A stretch of DNA of 64,000 nucleotides, from NCBI RefSeq assembly GCF_009674485.1, contig NZ_WKJJ01000016.1, positions 62,001 through 126,000 on the forward strand, given 5' to 3'. Made by a program: the position numbers and the translations under genes. The notes under the pieces are model-generated. The model made no database searches, was not told the origin of the DNA, and saw only the letters and a list, made by a program, of their open reading frames with translations. How positions within the stretch are numbered: the first letter of the stretch is position 1; each line of letters begins with the position of its first letter. Shown piece by piece: positions 7,602-15,840 of this stretch. This DNA is from Pseudoduganella rivuli (GTDB lineage Bacteria; Pseudomonadota; Gammaproteobacteria; Burkholderiales; Burkholderiaceae_D).

Positions 7602-9866
7602 TCATGCGCGCTGGTGCTGTTGCGTCAGCCGTTGCCGCAACAACACGGACGGCAAGGTGGAATCCGCGGCGGGATCGGCGCCGTCCACCGACAAATCGAC
7701 CCCGGTGGCCGCCCGGTACGCATGGATGTAGCCTTGCGCCTGCGGCCGCCAGAAGCGGGCCCAGTTGAACGCTTGCGTGGATTCATAGACGTCGCTCCAG
7801 TTGCCATAGCGGATCGACAGCAGCAACTGTTCGCCGAACAGCGCCAGCGAACGGAAATGCACGACACTGGTATCGGTCCAGTTCTGCAGCTTTTTCATTG
7901 CATCGACCCTGTCCATCCACGGTTCCGGATACGCGACCATGACGCGGGTCGGCAGGAATTCGCGGAATTCGGGGCGTGCCAGCAGCCATTGCTGCATCAG
8001 CATTTCGATGCGCGCCGTGCTGGGCAGGTCGCCGAACTGGTTGTGCGCGCCCTGCGACAGGATTAAATGGATTTCCTTCAGCGCATTGAGCACGGGGAAG
8101 GCGTCGGCCTTGACGGTGGTGTCGTCATCCTGCCGGTAAAACGCCGTCAGCAGGCGCAGCAGATGGTGGAACGCTTCCAGGAATTTCGAGCGGCTGTCGG
8201 CCGGACGGAACTGGCGCACGGCCTTGCCATCGAGGCGGATGCCGTAATGGTGGTCGTACTCGTAATTGCGGCGCACCACGGACAGCCGGTGCTGTTCATC
8301 CTGCGTATAGCCCCACAGCAGGTTGTTCAGCGGCCGCAGCATGTCGATTTCCGTGTTGGCCAGCGGGTCCGGTCCGATCCCGGGCGCCCGCAGGTTCTGG
8401 AAGCGCTGTGTGATGGCATTCATGGTTTGCACCAGCATGCCCTCCTCCTGCCAGTACGACCAGATCAGTTCCAGCAGGCAGGGATTCGACAGGCGCTCCT
8501 GGATGATGCCGAAGCACAGGTCCGCATCCGCTTCCTTTGGCCCCAGGTGAATGGGAATGTCCGGCAACTTGCGGCGGATCACCGCCAGGTACGGCAAGGT
8601 CAACGTGGAGCCATCGACCACTTCCAGGTAATCGCCGGCCAGCACTTGCGCCAGGTCGCCGCCATTGGGAATGTCGCGGCGGTCGAGGTAGGCGGCATCT
8701 TCGGCGGGATTGAAGGCCAGCGGCAGGCTCAATATGCCGCAATTGACCATCACGAACGCTTCCGTGGCCGCCTTCAGCACGCGGTACGAATCGGCATCGT
8801 TGAACGGCAGCAGGCGCCGCCCCTTCAGGTTGTTGAACATGGCGCCCTTGGCGACGAAGCGCTGGCGCTCGAACTCGGACAAGCCGCCCACCGGCGCATC
8901 GCAAAACAGCTGGTCGATAAACTTCAGGTAATTGTTGAAGCCCAGCGCTTCCGTGCTGTTGCGGATCAGGGTCCACAGCGGCAAGTCTTCCGTCGGCTCC
9001 GTTTCGGACCGCGACAGCGATACCCCCAGGTTGCCGGAAATCGGGGTCGGCGTGCGCTGGTCCACTTCGATATCGGCGGCCACTTTCAATCCCGCCATGC
9101 TGCCGGGCGACAGCACGCCCGCCAGTTCCTCCGCCGTCAGCGATGCGCCCGCGCCGTTGCGCGCCATCGGCATGCCGGCCGCCGACTGGCCATGGTCGTG
9201 CCCGGGCAGGTGCCCGGGACCGACAATGATCGCGGCAGGCTTGCCGCGCCGTGCGAACAGCACCTGGGCCTCGAAGCGGTGGATGCCGCTGTGGCGCAGG
9301 CTGGACACAAACGTGTGGCGGTCGTCGCTGCGCTGCAGCCACGGCGAGCGCGCGACGATCTTGACCTGCGATTCGTCGAGCGGGCCGTCGCCATCGACAT
9401 GCACTTCCGCAAAGGCCTTGTCGCCGACGAAGGCGCAATGCTCGCCCACCGGCTGGCAATTGTTTTCATACGACAGCGTTACCGTGGGATTGAAGGCGAA
9501 ATCGAAGCAAATGTTTTCCGTGCAGCCGTGCATGACTGCCGCGCACTGGTAATACAGCGCATCCATGCGCATTGGCACGATGTTGTCATAGGCGGCGATA
9601 TACGCGCCCGGTTCGCGCTGGTCGAACAGCACCGCGCCATCCTGCCCCGTGAAGCCGGTGGCGACCAGTTGCGCATCGTCCGGCACCCACTTCTTGACTT
9701 CATCGACGTCGCACGCATGCATGCGCTCGCCCTGCCTGTTACGCGCTTCGTACAGCTTGATGGCGGCGTTGACGACGGGCGCGCCCGTTTGCGTGTCGTG
9801 CACCGTCACCTGGATCGCCCCGCGCATATTCTTTGCCGTGGCGGCCGCGTTCTTGATGTTAGCCAT
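7602..9866 (-). CDS. Large uncharacterised protein with N-terminal prealbumin/carboxypeptidase-regulatory-like domain
   Basis: This 754-aa protein has no signal peptide or membrane span that I can see. Residues about 15-110 look like a small beta-sandwich of the SpaA/carboxypeptidase-regulatory type (MRGAIQVTVHDTQTGAPVVN, then GFTGQDGAVLF). The rest is a long, mostly helical region with recognisable blocks such as RPLNNLLWGY and NYEYDHHYG but no known catalytic motif. AAGGAGA just upstream supports the ATG at 9866. It is 21 bases downstream of the metallopeptidase gene. Its size and central operon position suggest a scaffold or main enzyme of the cluster; the function is unknown. Confidence 0.75.
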   Translation of the reverse strand: MANIKNAAATAKNMRGAIQVTVHDTQTGAPVVNAAIKLYEARNRQGERMHACDVDEVKKWVPDDAQLVATGFTGQDGAVLFDQREPGAYIAAYDNIVPMRMDALYYQCAAVMHGCTENICFDFAFNPTVTLSYENNCQPVGEHCAFVGDKAFAEVHVDGDGPLDESQVKIVARSPWLQRSDDRHTFVSSLRHSGIHRFEAQVLFARRGKPAAIIVGPGHLPGHDHGQSAAGMPMARNGAGASLTAEELAGVLSPGSMAGLKVAADIEVDQRTPTPISGNLGVSLSRSETEPTEDLPLWTLIRNSTEALGFNNYLKFIDQLFCDAPVGGLSEFERQRFVAKGAMFNNLKGRRLLPFNDADSYRVLKAATEAFVMVNCGILSLPLAFNPAEDAAYLDRRDIPNGGDLAQVLAGDYLEVVDGSTLTLPYLAVIRRKLPDIPIHLGPKEADADLCFGIIQERLSNPCLLELIWSYWQEEGMLVQTMNAITQRFQNLRAPGIGPDPLANTEIDMLRPLNNLLWGYTQDEQHRLSVVRRNYEYDHHYGIRLDGKAVRQFRPADSRSKFLEAFHHLLRLLTAFYRQDDDTTVKADAFPVLNALKEIHLILSQGAHNQFGDLPSTARIEMLMQQWLLARPEFREFLPTRVMVAYPEPWMDRVDAMKKLQNWTDTSVVHFRSLALFGEQLLLSIRYGNWSDVYESTQAFNWARFWRPQAQGYIHAYRAATGVDLSVDGADPAADSTLPSVLLRQRLTQQHQRA

Positions 9867-9887
9867 GTCACTCTCCTTGGTCGATTG

Positions 9888-11183
9888 CTAGGAACCCACG
9901 GCACAGACGGCGGAACGCCGCCCTGTGTCCAGCGTGCTGCGTAATGCCCAATGTGTGAGCAGCCGCGCCAGCAGCGCGCTTTCTTCTTCCGGGTCGAGGC
10001 GGCCGTCGGCCCGCGCCTGCCCGATGACGGCGAACGCCAGCGACGGCGGCGCGTCGTACAGCCGCTGCGGCGCGCGCCGCCACAGTGAAAACAGCAGCGC
10101 GAGGCGGCGCGGCTGGCGCTGCTGTACACCCAGCGCCAGCCCCAGTGCCCGCCCCCGCAGCGCGGCGGGCCGGTGCCGCGCCAGCAGCCTGGCCAGCGCC
10201 GGCATGCTGTCCTGCAGTTGCCGCATCAGGCGCCGCAGCGCGGGCGGCAGGCCGGTCAGCGGGTAATACGATTCCCACAGTTCCGCCAGCCGCCGCCATT
10301 GCGGATGCGGGTACAGCAACTGCCCCATCGCGCAGCTGAGCTTGACGCGCAGCCAAGGCATCGGGTGCGGATCTTCCGTGTCGAGCCGGAACACGAACAC
10401 GCGCGGCAGGCTGACCACGCCCATCAGCCCCAGCGTCGCCACCACGCCGACCCGCGCCAGCGACCAGAAATCCGCGACGATTTCGGAAATCCAGCGCTCC
10501 CACAGCCGCCACACCCGGGGCGGACCGCTGGCGCCCCGCTGCATGCCCTGCAACACGGGCCGCAGCGAATTGACCAGATCGAGCAGCGCCGCGCCCTGGT
10601 GCCCCACTTCATGCACCAGCGACGACGCGATGCCGCTGCCCACCATGCGCTCGCGCGGCACGCGGATGATGGCGACGGGGTTGTCGCCGCCACCCGGCAG
10701 GCGCGTGCGGGCGCGCCGTATCGCCGCACCCGGGCCCCGGTCCAGGTAGCAGATCACGGGCGGCGCGGTGTAAGGCTTGCCCGGCAGGCGCAAGGCATCG
10801 TCCGACACCACGTCCAGCCCGGACAGCCACACGCCGTTTTCATGTTCGCTGCGCTGCGTGATGACGTCGTTGAACAGGTCGAACTGCGCCAGCGCCGCGT
10901 TGAATTTCAGCCGCAACACGGTGAAGCGCCGCTGGGCTTCGGCCGCGCTGCTGTTGCGGCCCGCCGGACCGCGCAGCCACGCCAGATAGCCATCGACCAG
11001 CCGCCGCAGTTCGCGCCGGCCCTGCGCCAGGTGGGCCTCGATGGCCGCCTGCGACGCCGGCGACAGCGCGGCGGCGGGCACCATGGGCTCGATCAGCGCA
11101 AAGGGCCGCACGCGGGACAGGCGCGCCAGCATCGAGCGGGCTTCCTGCGCCAGCATCCAGGCGGCGTAAGGACTGATGGCCAT
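9888..11183 (-). CDS. Putative zinc metallopeptidase (HEVGH), cluster-associated
   Basis: The 431-aa product carries an HExxH zinc site (HEVGH, residues 191-195), with a possible third ligand 39 residues after the second His in WISEIVADFW (Glu234). This is the gluzincin arrangement. A hydrophobic stretch follows (about 242-258, VGVVATLGLMGVVSLP), so the active site may sit at a membrane. The C-terminus (about 385-425) has an acidic, EF-like or TerB-like helical look. It begins 6 bases after the stop of paralog B. One natural hypothesis is that it processes the neighbouring leader-bearing paralogs; nothing in the sequence proves this. Confidence 0.7.
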   Translation of the reverse strand: MAISPYAAWMLAQEARSMLARLSRVRPFALIEPMVPAAALSPASQAAIEAHLAQGRRELRRLVDGYLAWLRGPAGRNSSAAEAQRRFTVLRLKFNAALAQFDLFNDVITQRSEHENGVWLSGLDVVSDDALRLPGKPYTAPPVICYLDRGPGAAIRRARTRLPGGGDNPVAIIRVPRERMVGSGIASSLVHEVGHQGAALLDLVNSLRPVLQGMQRGASGPPRVWRLWERWISEIVADFWSLARVGVVATLGLMGVVSLPRVFVFRLDTEDPHPMPWLRVKLSCAMGQLLYPHPQWRRLAELWESYYPLTGLPPALRRLMRQLQDSMPALARLLARHRPAALRGRALGLALGVQQRQPRRLALLFSLWRRAPQRLYDAPPSLAFAVIGQARADGRLDPEEESALLARLLTHWALRSTLDTGRRSAVCAVGS

Positions 11184-11189
11184 GATGGA

Positions 11190-11945
11190 TCACGCGCCGT
11201 ACAGGACGATGGTGCGGCCCTGGCGCGTCCAGCGCCCCGAGCTGCCGCCGTTGCCGCCATTGCCGCCGCCAATGCCACCCGCCATGCCACCGGCGCCGCC
11301 CGCCCCCATGCCACCGCTCGCCCCCATGCCGCCGCGCCCCATACCGCCCCGGGACGGCGCGCCGCATTGACCGCCGCCCTTGGTCAGCAAGCCAGGCGCA
11401 TGCTTGCGCGCGGCGGCCGTGGCGGCCTGCTGGGCAACGGCGCGCGGATCGCCGCCGCGGGCCTGCGACGCGCCTTTCACGGTATCGGCAGCCAGCCGGA
11501 CGAAGGTACGGGCGCCTTCGAATTCGCGGTCTTCGCCCGACATTTCACCTTCCGCTTCCAGGCCCAGCGCGCCGCCGGCAGCCGATGCCAGGCCGCTGCC
11601 GATCTTGGCGCCCAGCGGGCCGCCGAAGTAGCCGCCAATGGCGCCGCCGGCCAGCGGCAGCGCTTTTTTCGCCACGCCTTTCAGCACACCTCCCACCGCC
11701 TGTCCCACCGGCGAACGGATGACATTGCCCGCAAAGTTCGCGGCCTTTTTCAGGAAGCCGCCGAGGAATTGTTCCAGTTCCGCTTCATTGGTCACGGACA
11801 GCAGTTCGTTGGCCAGTTCCATTTCCTCGGCTTCGGACAGCAGGCCCGTTTCGCCGCCCCATTCTCCCTGGCCGAACTCGAACTGTTCGCCTTCGTAACC
11901 CATTTCCTGGCCGAACTCCAGGGTCGTGCGATCGATGTCATGCAT
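11190..11945 (-). CDS. Uncharacterised family protein, paralog B (leader-like, glycine-zipper, Gly-rich tail)
   Basis: This 251-aa protein shares with paralog A the segment EMELANELLSVTNEAELEQF (41-60), then a Gly-Gly, a basic amphipathic stretch (about 64-97), a glycine-zipper segment (about 98-127, GGAIGGYFGGPLGAKIGSG), EDREFEGARTFVRLA (138-152) and KHAPGLL (181-187). It adds a Gly/Met-rich tail ending GRWTRQGRTIVLYGA. The ATG at 11945 is preferred because GGAGA lies five bases before it; the frame is open to 12011 without a site. No signal peptide is visible. The function is unknown. By composition it could insert into membranes or be cut after the double glycine, which is inference only. 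Confidence 0.8.
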   Translation of the reverse strand: MHDIDRTTLEFGQEMGYEGEQFEFGQGEWGGETGLLSEAEEMELANELLSVTNEAELEQFLGGFLKKAANFAGNVIRSPVGQAVGGVLKGVAKKALPLAGGAIGGYFGGPLGAKIGSGLASAAGGALGLEAEGEMSGEDREFEGARTFVRLAADTVKGASQARGGDPRAVAQQAATAAARKHAPGLLTKGGGQCGAPSRGGMGRGGMGASGGMGAGGAGGMAGGIGGGNGGNGGSSGRWTRQGRTIVLYGA

Positions 11946-12016
11946 GATAGTCTCCGGTGAGGGTGATACGACAAACGCCGGAACGGACACGCCGCCCGGA
12001 CCAACAATCACTGGTG

Positions 12017-12532
12017 CTACGAACCGGGTGGCGCGGCGGCCCGCCCGGCATGGTGCAGCAAACCGGGGGCGTGGCGCCGCGCCGCCTGGGCCAGCGCCGC
12101 CTGTACCCGCCGCGGCGCGTCCTGCGCATCGCCGCCGGCCGCCAGTTCCTGCGCCGCGCCGCGCATGAAGCGGGACAGTTGGCGCGCATATTCGAATTGC
12201 TTGTCTTCCGGGCTAAGCCCTTCCAGCTCCAGCCCGAACAACGCAATGGCCTTGCGTTTCACGTCCGCCGTGCCGGACGGCCACAGTTGCCGCGCCAGGC
12301 CCGCCAGCGTACGGCTGAGCAGACGGCCGGCCGGGGTGCGCAGCACGGCGCCGCCGGACGGATGGCCTTGCGCCACCAGTGCGGCGCTGAAGGCGGGCAA
12401 GCGGCCGGTGGCGGCAGCCTCCAGCAGCGCCGCACCGTCGGCCAATTCCTCATCGGCTTCCCTGCCGCTGGGCGTATACACGCTCCATGCGGGATCGGGC
12501 CGGTAACTGAGCAAGCGCTGGTTGACGTTCAT
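12017..12532 (-). CDS. Uncharacterised family protein, paralog C (short form)
   Basis: The 171-aa product shares only the C-terminal part with paralogs A and B: GLSPEDKQFEYARQLSRFM (near residues 113-131) and ARRHAPGLL near the end. It lacks the acidic ELEQFLG segment and the glycine-zipper segment. The N-terminal half (about 20-60) is helical and looks ankyrin-like (GAALLEAAATGRLPAFSAAL). GGAGA seven bases before the ATG at 12532 supports the start. It is the first gene of the 12532-to-4655 operon, with 71 bases before paralog B. A partner or antagonist of the longer paralogs is plausible but untested. Confidence 0.7.
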   Translation of the reverse strand: MNVNQRLLSYRPDPAWSVYTPSGREADEELADGAALLEAAATGRLPAFSAALVAQGHPSGGAVLRTPAGRLLSRTLAGLARQLWPSGTADVKRKAIALFGLELEGLSPEDKQFEYARQLSRFMRGAAQELAAGGDAQDAPRRVQAALAQAARRHAPGLLHHAGRAAAPPGS

Positions 12533-12680
12533 GGCGGCATCTCCGGAAACGGCGCGCGGCGGCGCCCATGCCTGGACTGGTGCAAGCGCCATGCCAGGAG
12601 CCGGCGCGGCGGGAGTGCGTGGGGAAATGGGGAGCGGACGGCGAACCTTGCTTCGCGGTCGCCGCCGGATGGGATGCTTT

Positions 12681-12702
12681 GCGGCGAAGGGACCTTCGCC
12701 GC
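12681..12702. other. Perfect GC-rich inverted repeat between two minus-strand genes
   Basis: GCGGCGAAGG and CCTTCGCCGC face each other across two bases. There is no T-run on either side, so it is at most a weak or factor-assisted terminator for the dioxygenase-like gene that ends at 12715, or an operator for the operon that starts at 12532. Confidence 0.4.
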
Positions 12703-12714
12703 GGCAGGAAAGGA

Positions 12715-13629
12715 TCAGGCCACGACAGCCAGGGTCAGCGTGGCGACATAGCCATCGGTGGCATTGCCCGACATCGACGCCAGTTGCAGCGAATAGCCGT
12801 CGCTGAAGATATTGTCGGTCGTATAGCTGATGCGGGCCAGGTTGCTGACGCTGGTGCTGTAGCCGCTGGTCGCATAGACTTCGTTCAGGGTTGCCATCGG
12901 GAACGTGAATTGCGACGTCTTGATGCGGTTCGACGCACTCGCCGCCTTGGCCAGCGTGGCATACACTTCGAAGTGCACGTGCGGCATGCGGCCGTCGTAG
13001 CAACCGGGGAAGATGGTCGTGAACGTGAGCTCGCCATTGGCGTCCGCTTCCTGCACGCCGCGCAGGTAATTCTGGTCCGTCACGCCGGACGAATACAGCG
13101 AATAGCGGCCTTCGCGGTCGCAATGCCACAGGTAGACGGCGAAATTGGCCGCGTTGCCGCATGCGTTATTCGCGTTGAGGATTTTCAGCTTGATGGTCAG
13201 CGGGACACCGGCCGCCGTGCCGGTCGGACCATTGAAACTGCTGCGGATATCCTTGCGCACCACGCCGCTCATGGTCAGCACGTTGACGACGCCGCTGCTG
13301 TTGCTGTTGGTGCCGTCACCCGGGTACGGGCCGCCCGTTTCTTCGGGAATCACGCTGCAGGTGCCGGTGGTGGTGGTGGTGGTGGTGCCGGTGGTGGTGC
13401 CGGTCGTGCTCGACCCTGTGGTCGTGCTGGTCGTGCTGGTCGTGCTGGTGGTGCCGGTGCTGCCGGTGCTGCTGGTGGAAGCGGCGTCGCTGCCGCCTCC
13501 GCCGCAGCCCAGCACCGGCAATGCCGCCGCCGAACCTGCCATGAGCCACAGCATGGATTTGCGGCGGCCAATGGACAGCTTGAGCATTTGGTCGAGATCA
13601 GCCTGCAGGCCGTGGTCATGGGAATGCAT
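12715..13629 (-). CDS. Intradiol ring-cleavage dioxygenase-like lipoprotein
   Basis: The 304-aa product starts with twin arginines (22-23), a hydrophobic segment and a lipobox LPVLGC with Cys42, so it is probably an exported lipoprotein. A Ser/Thr/Gly linker (about 43-90) leads to an intradiol dioxygenase fold: EETGGPYPGD, LWHCDREGRYSLY and PGCYDGRMPHVHFEVY. The last two carry Tyr and the paired His expected for non-haem Fe(III) binding. Cytoplasmic catechol dioxygenases lack such an export signal; secreted relatives exist but their substrates are mostly unknown. AAGGAAA precedes the ATG, and the gene follows the 13644-14342 gene by 14 bases, so it likely belongs to the CpxR-box operon. Confidence 0.8.
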   Translation of the reverse strand: MHSHDHGLQADLDQMLKLSIGRRKSMLWLMAGSAAALPVLGCGGGGSDAASTSSTGSTGTTSTTSTTSTTTGSSTTGTTTGTTTTTTTGTCSVIPEETGGPYPGDGTNSNSSGVVNVLTMSGVVRKDIRSSFNGPTGTAAGVPLTIKLKILNANNACGNAANFAVYLWHCDREGRYSLYSSGVTDQNYLRGVQEADANGELTFTTIFPGCYDGRMPHVHFEVYATLAKAASASNRIKTSQFTFPMATLNEVYATSGYSTSVSNLARISYTTDNIFSDGYSLQLASMSGNATDGYVATLTLAVVA

Positions 13630-13643
13630 GGTGTTTCCTTTAC

Positions 13644-14342
13644 TTATACCGAAGTGTTGATGAGGTTGCCGCTGCTGCCTGCACCCGGCAATTTGTCCGC
13701 CAGCGTTTGCAGGAAGCTGGCCAGTTTGCCGCCCGCGCCGGAGGTATCCGAGCCCAGCGCCTGCAGCAGGTTTTCAAAGGCGCTTTCCAGCGTGGTGGAC
13801 GCGCTGTCCGTGGCGCTGGCGGTGCTGTCCGTACCTTCCGTGCTGCCGGTGCCGCCGGTACTTTCCGAACCGTCCGTGGATGAACTCCCCAGCTTGGAAA
13901 TCAGGCTTTGCAAATCCGCCGCCAGCCGGCCAGGACCGCCCCCGGGACCGCCGGGGCCACCCGGCCCGCCGGATCCGCCACCGGGCGGCCCGTAGGCCTG
14001 GCCATCCGGCGGCTGCCCTCCCTGCCCGCCGGCCCCCTGCTGGTGCAATGCACCCATCAGTTCATGCAGGAAGCTGCTCAGCGCCTGTGCCGCGTTGCCT
14101 TGCGTATTGGTGCCGGCGCCATCCGTGCTGGCCGTGGCCGAGCCATCGTCCGCCGCACCGGTGGCAGTCACACCGATGGATTGCAGCGCATCCGCCACGG
14201 CGCCCAGCAAGGCGCCCCCGTCGGGCGGTGGCGGCGGACGATGGGCGGGACCGGCGCCGCCCGCGCCGGAGTTCTGTTGCACCTGCGATACCGAACTGGC
14301 CTGGCTGGCCGCGCTCGAAGAAGTAACGGACGCAATGTTCAT
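13644..14342 (-). CDS. Uncharacterised Gly/Pro/Ser-rich protein
   Basis: The 232-aa product has a Ser/Ala/Gln-rich start, a PPPPPDGG patch, two helical segments (ALSSFLHELMGALHQQ and ESAFENLLQALG) and a central collagen-like GGPGGPGGPGG tract. There is no cleavable signal peptide and no known domain. The start has AGGAGA five bases upstream. It lies 18 bases after the Spy/CpxP-like gene and 14 bases before the dioxygenase-like gene. The duplicated helical motif (FLHELMGAL versus FENLLQALG) hints at an internal repeat. Function unknown. Confidence 0.65.
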   Translation of the reverse strand: MNIASVTSSSAASQASSVSQVQQNSGAGGAGPAHRPPPPPDGGALLGAVADALQSIGVTATGAADDGSATASTDGAGTNTQGNAAQALSSFLHELMGALHQQGAGGQGGQPPDGQAYGPPGGGSGGPGGPGGPGGGPGRLAADLQSLISKLGSSSTDGSESTGGTGSTEGTDSTASATDSASTTLESAFENLLQALGSDTSGAGGKLASFLQTLADKLPGAGSSGNLINTSV

Positions 14343-14360
14343 GGGTTCTCCTGATTCCGC

Positions 14361-14954
14361 TTACAGGCGTGGGCCGTGCTGCGGCATCGCGGCCATGCGC
14401 TGTTCGACTTGCTTGCGCTGCTCCGCCGTCAACACCGCCAGCAGTTTCTGGTCCGTGCGCACCCGGGCCAGTTCCAGGTTCGTCATGGCTTGCGCCGCCG
14501 CCTGCGACAGCGACGCGGCCCTGGCATCGTCATACTGTGCGCTGGAGGCCAGCGCATGCAGCGCCTCATGCGCCTTGCGCAGCGCCTTGTCCTGCTCACG
14601 CATGTATGGCGCCTGGCCGTGCAGGATGGTGAAGACTTTGTCTTGCTGGGCTTCCGTCAAGTTCAGGCCGTGCAGGAACGGTGGCGGGCCCATGGGACGG
14701 GGACCGCCGGGACCGCCCTGGCGGCCTTGCGGTCCGTGTCCCTCCGGCGCGCCTTCGCCGCCGGCGTGCGGTCCACGGCCAGGCATGCCCGGGCCGCCTT
14801 GCATGCCGGGGCCGAAGTGGCCCGGGCCGGGACCCATACGGCCTTCCGGCGCCGGCATTGCGGCGACGTCATCGGCCGTGGCGACGCCGAACGGCAGCGC
14901 CAGCGCAGCGGCCAGGACGATTCTTTGTACGATTTGATTTTGTTTGGTTTTCAT
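14361..14954 (-). CDS. Spy/CpxP-like periplasmic LTxxQ protein
   Basis: A signal peptide (MKTKQNQIVQRIVLAAALAL, cleavage probably after ATA near residue 27) is followed by a Gly/Pro/Met-rich collagen-like region (about 35-90) and a helical domain with the family motif LNLTEAQQDKVF and a second copy near the end (AVLTAEQRKQVEQR). Spy and CpxP are periplasmic chaperone or sensor-inhibitor proteins of the envelope stress response. The gene is divergent from cpxR/cpxA-like genes and has three CpxR-type boxes upstream, as expected for a regulon member. The Gly/Pro insertion before the LTxxQ core is not part of E. coli Spy or CpxP. The start at 14954 is the Met that begins the signal peptide. Confidence 0.85.
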   Translation of the reverse strand: MKTKQNQIVQRIVLAAALALPFGVATADDVAAMPAPEGRMGPGPGHFGPGMQGGPGMPGRGPHAGGEGAPEGHGPQGRQGGPGGPRPMGPPPFLHGLNLTEAQQDKVFTILHGQAPYMREQDKALRKAHEALHALASSAQYDDARAASLSQAAAQAMTNLELARVRTDQKLLAVLTAEQRKQVEQRMAAMPQHGPRL

Positions 14955-15014
14955 CGCGGCTCCTCGGTGGTTGATCGTTGTTTGATCGGTGCAGCCATTG
15001 TCTGGCGGGACAAT

Positions 15015-15084
15015 GTAAAGCGCGGTAAGCGCAACGTAAAACCATGTAAAGACCGCGTCACGCGGCGGTGTAAAAGCGGGTAAA
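15015..15084. promoter_or_regulatory. Three CpxR-type boxes (GTAAA-N5-GTAAA) in the divergent promoter region
   Basis: Direct reading gives GTAAA-N5-GTAAG at 15015-15029, GTAAA-N5-GTAAA at 15036-15050 and GTAAA-N5-GTAAA at 15070-15084. GTAAA-N5-GTAAA is the established E. coli CpxR recognition sequence. The boxes lie between the Spy/CpxP-like gene (start 14954) and the response regulator gene (start 15149), so they can serve both directions and imply autoregulation. Confidence 0.85.
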
Positions 15085-15148
15085 TGCACACAATCGCTCC
15101 ATGCTTGTCGGTTATGATGAATCATCGAAATCCAACATAAGCTGCATG

Positions 15149-15838
15149 ATGAGCAAGGTTTTATTGATCGACGATGATGTCGAACTGACGGGGATGTTCC
15201 AGGAATACCTCGAGCAGGAAGGGTTTGACGTCAAGACGGCGCACGACGGCGAAGCGGGCGCCGCGGCCGCGCTGTCCGGCCTGTATGCGATTGCCGTTCT
15301 GGACGTGATGATGCCGCGCATGAATGGACTGGAGACGCTGCGCCGCATCCGCGCGCACAGCAATATCCCGGTCCTGATGCTGACGGCGCGGGGCGACGAC
15401 ACCGACCGCATCGTCGGCCTGGAACTGGGCGCCGACGATTACGTGGCAAAACCGTGCACGCCACGCGAACTGACGGCGCGCATCCGTGCCATCCTGCGCC
15501 GTACGCTGGCGGCGCCTGCCGATACGGCCAGCATGGCGCCGTTGGTGGTGGGCCAGTTGACGATGTGGCCGGAACAGCGCCGCGCCACCTGGGCCGGCAA
15601 CACTATCGAACTGACCAGCACGGAATTCAATTTGCTGGAAGTGCTGGCCCGTAACGCCGGCAAACCCGTCAGCAAGAATATCCTGTCCGAACAGGGGCTG
15701 GGCCGGCCGATGGCCCGCTTCGACCGCAACATTGACGTCCATCTCAGCAGCCTGCGCCATAAACTGGGCACCATTGCCGATGGCCGCTCCTGCCTGCAAA
15801 CCGTCTACCGGCTCGGATATCAGCTGATCAAGGATTGA
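15149..15838 (+). CDS. cpxR: CpxR-like response regulator (OmpR/PhoB family)
   Basis: The 229-aa protein has a receiver domain with the acidic pocket DDD (8-10), phospho-acceptor Asp52 in AVLDVMMP and the conserved Lys in VAKP (about 101), then a winged-helix domain (about 130-229, LTSTEFNLLEVLARNAG ... YRLGYQLI). E. coli CpxR is 232 aa with Asp51. Three CpxR-type boxes lie directly upstream, which supports the orthology call. ATG 15146 or 15149 are both possible (MM at the start); the frame is open to 15101 but without support. It is cotranscribed with the sensor kinase, which starts two bases after the stop. Confidence 0.88.
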   Translation: MSKVLLIDDDVELTGMFQEYLEQEGFDVKTAHDGEAGAAAALSGLYAIAVLDVMMPRMNGLETLRRIRAHSNIPVLMLTARGDDTDRIVGLELGADDYVAKPCTPRELTARIRAILRRTLAAPADTASMAPLVVGQLTMWPEQRRATWAGNTIELTSTEFNLLEVLARNAGKPVSKNILSEQGLGRPMARFDRNIDVHLSSLRHKLGTIADGRSCLQTVYRLGYQLIKD

Positions 15839-15840
15839 CC

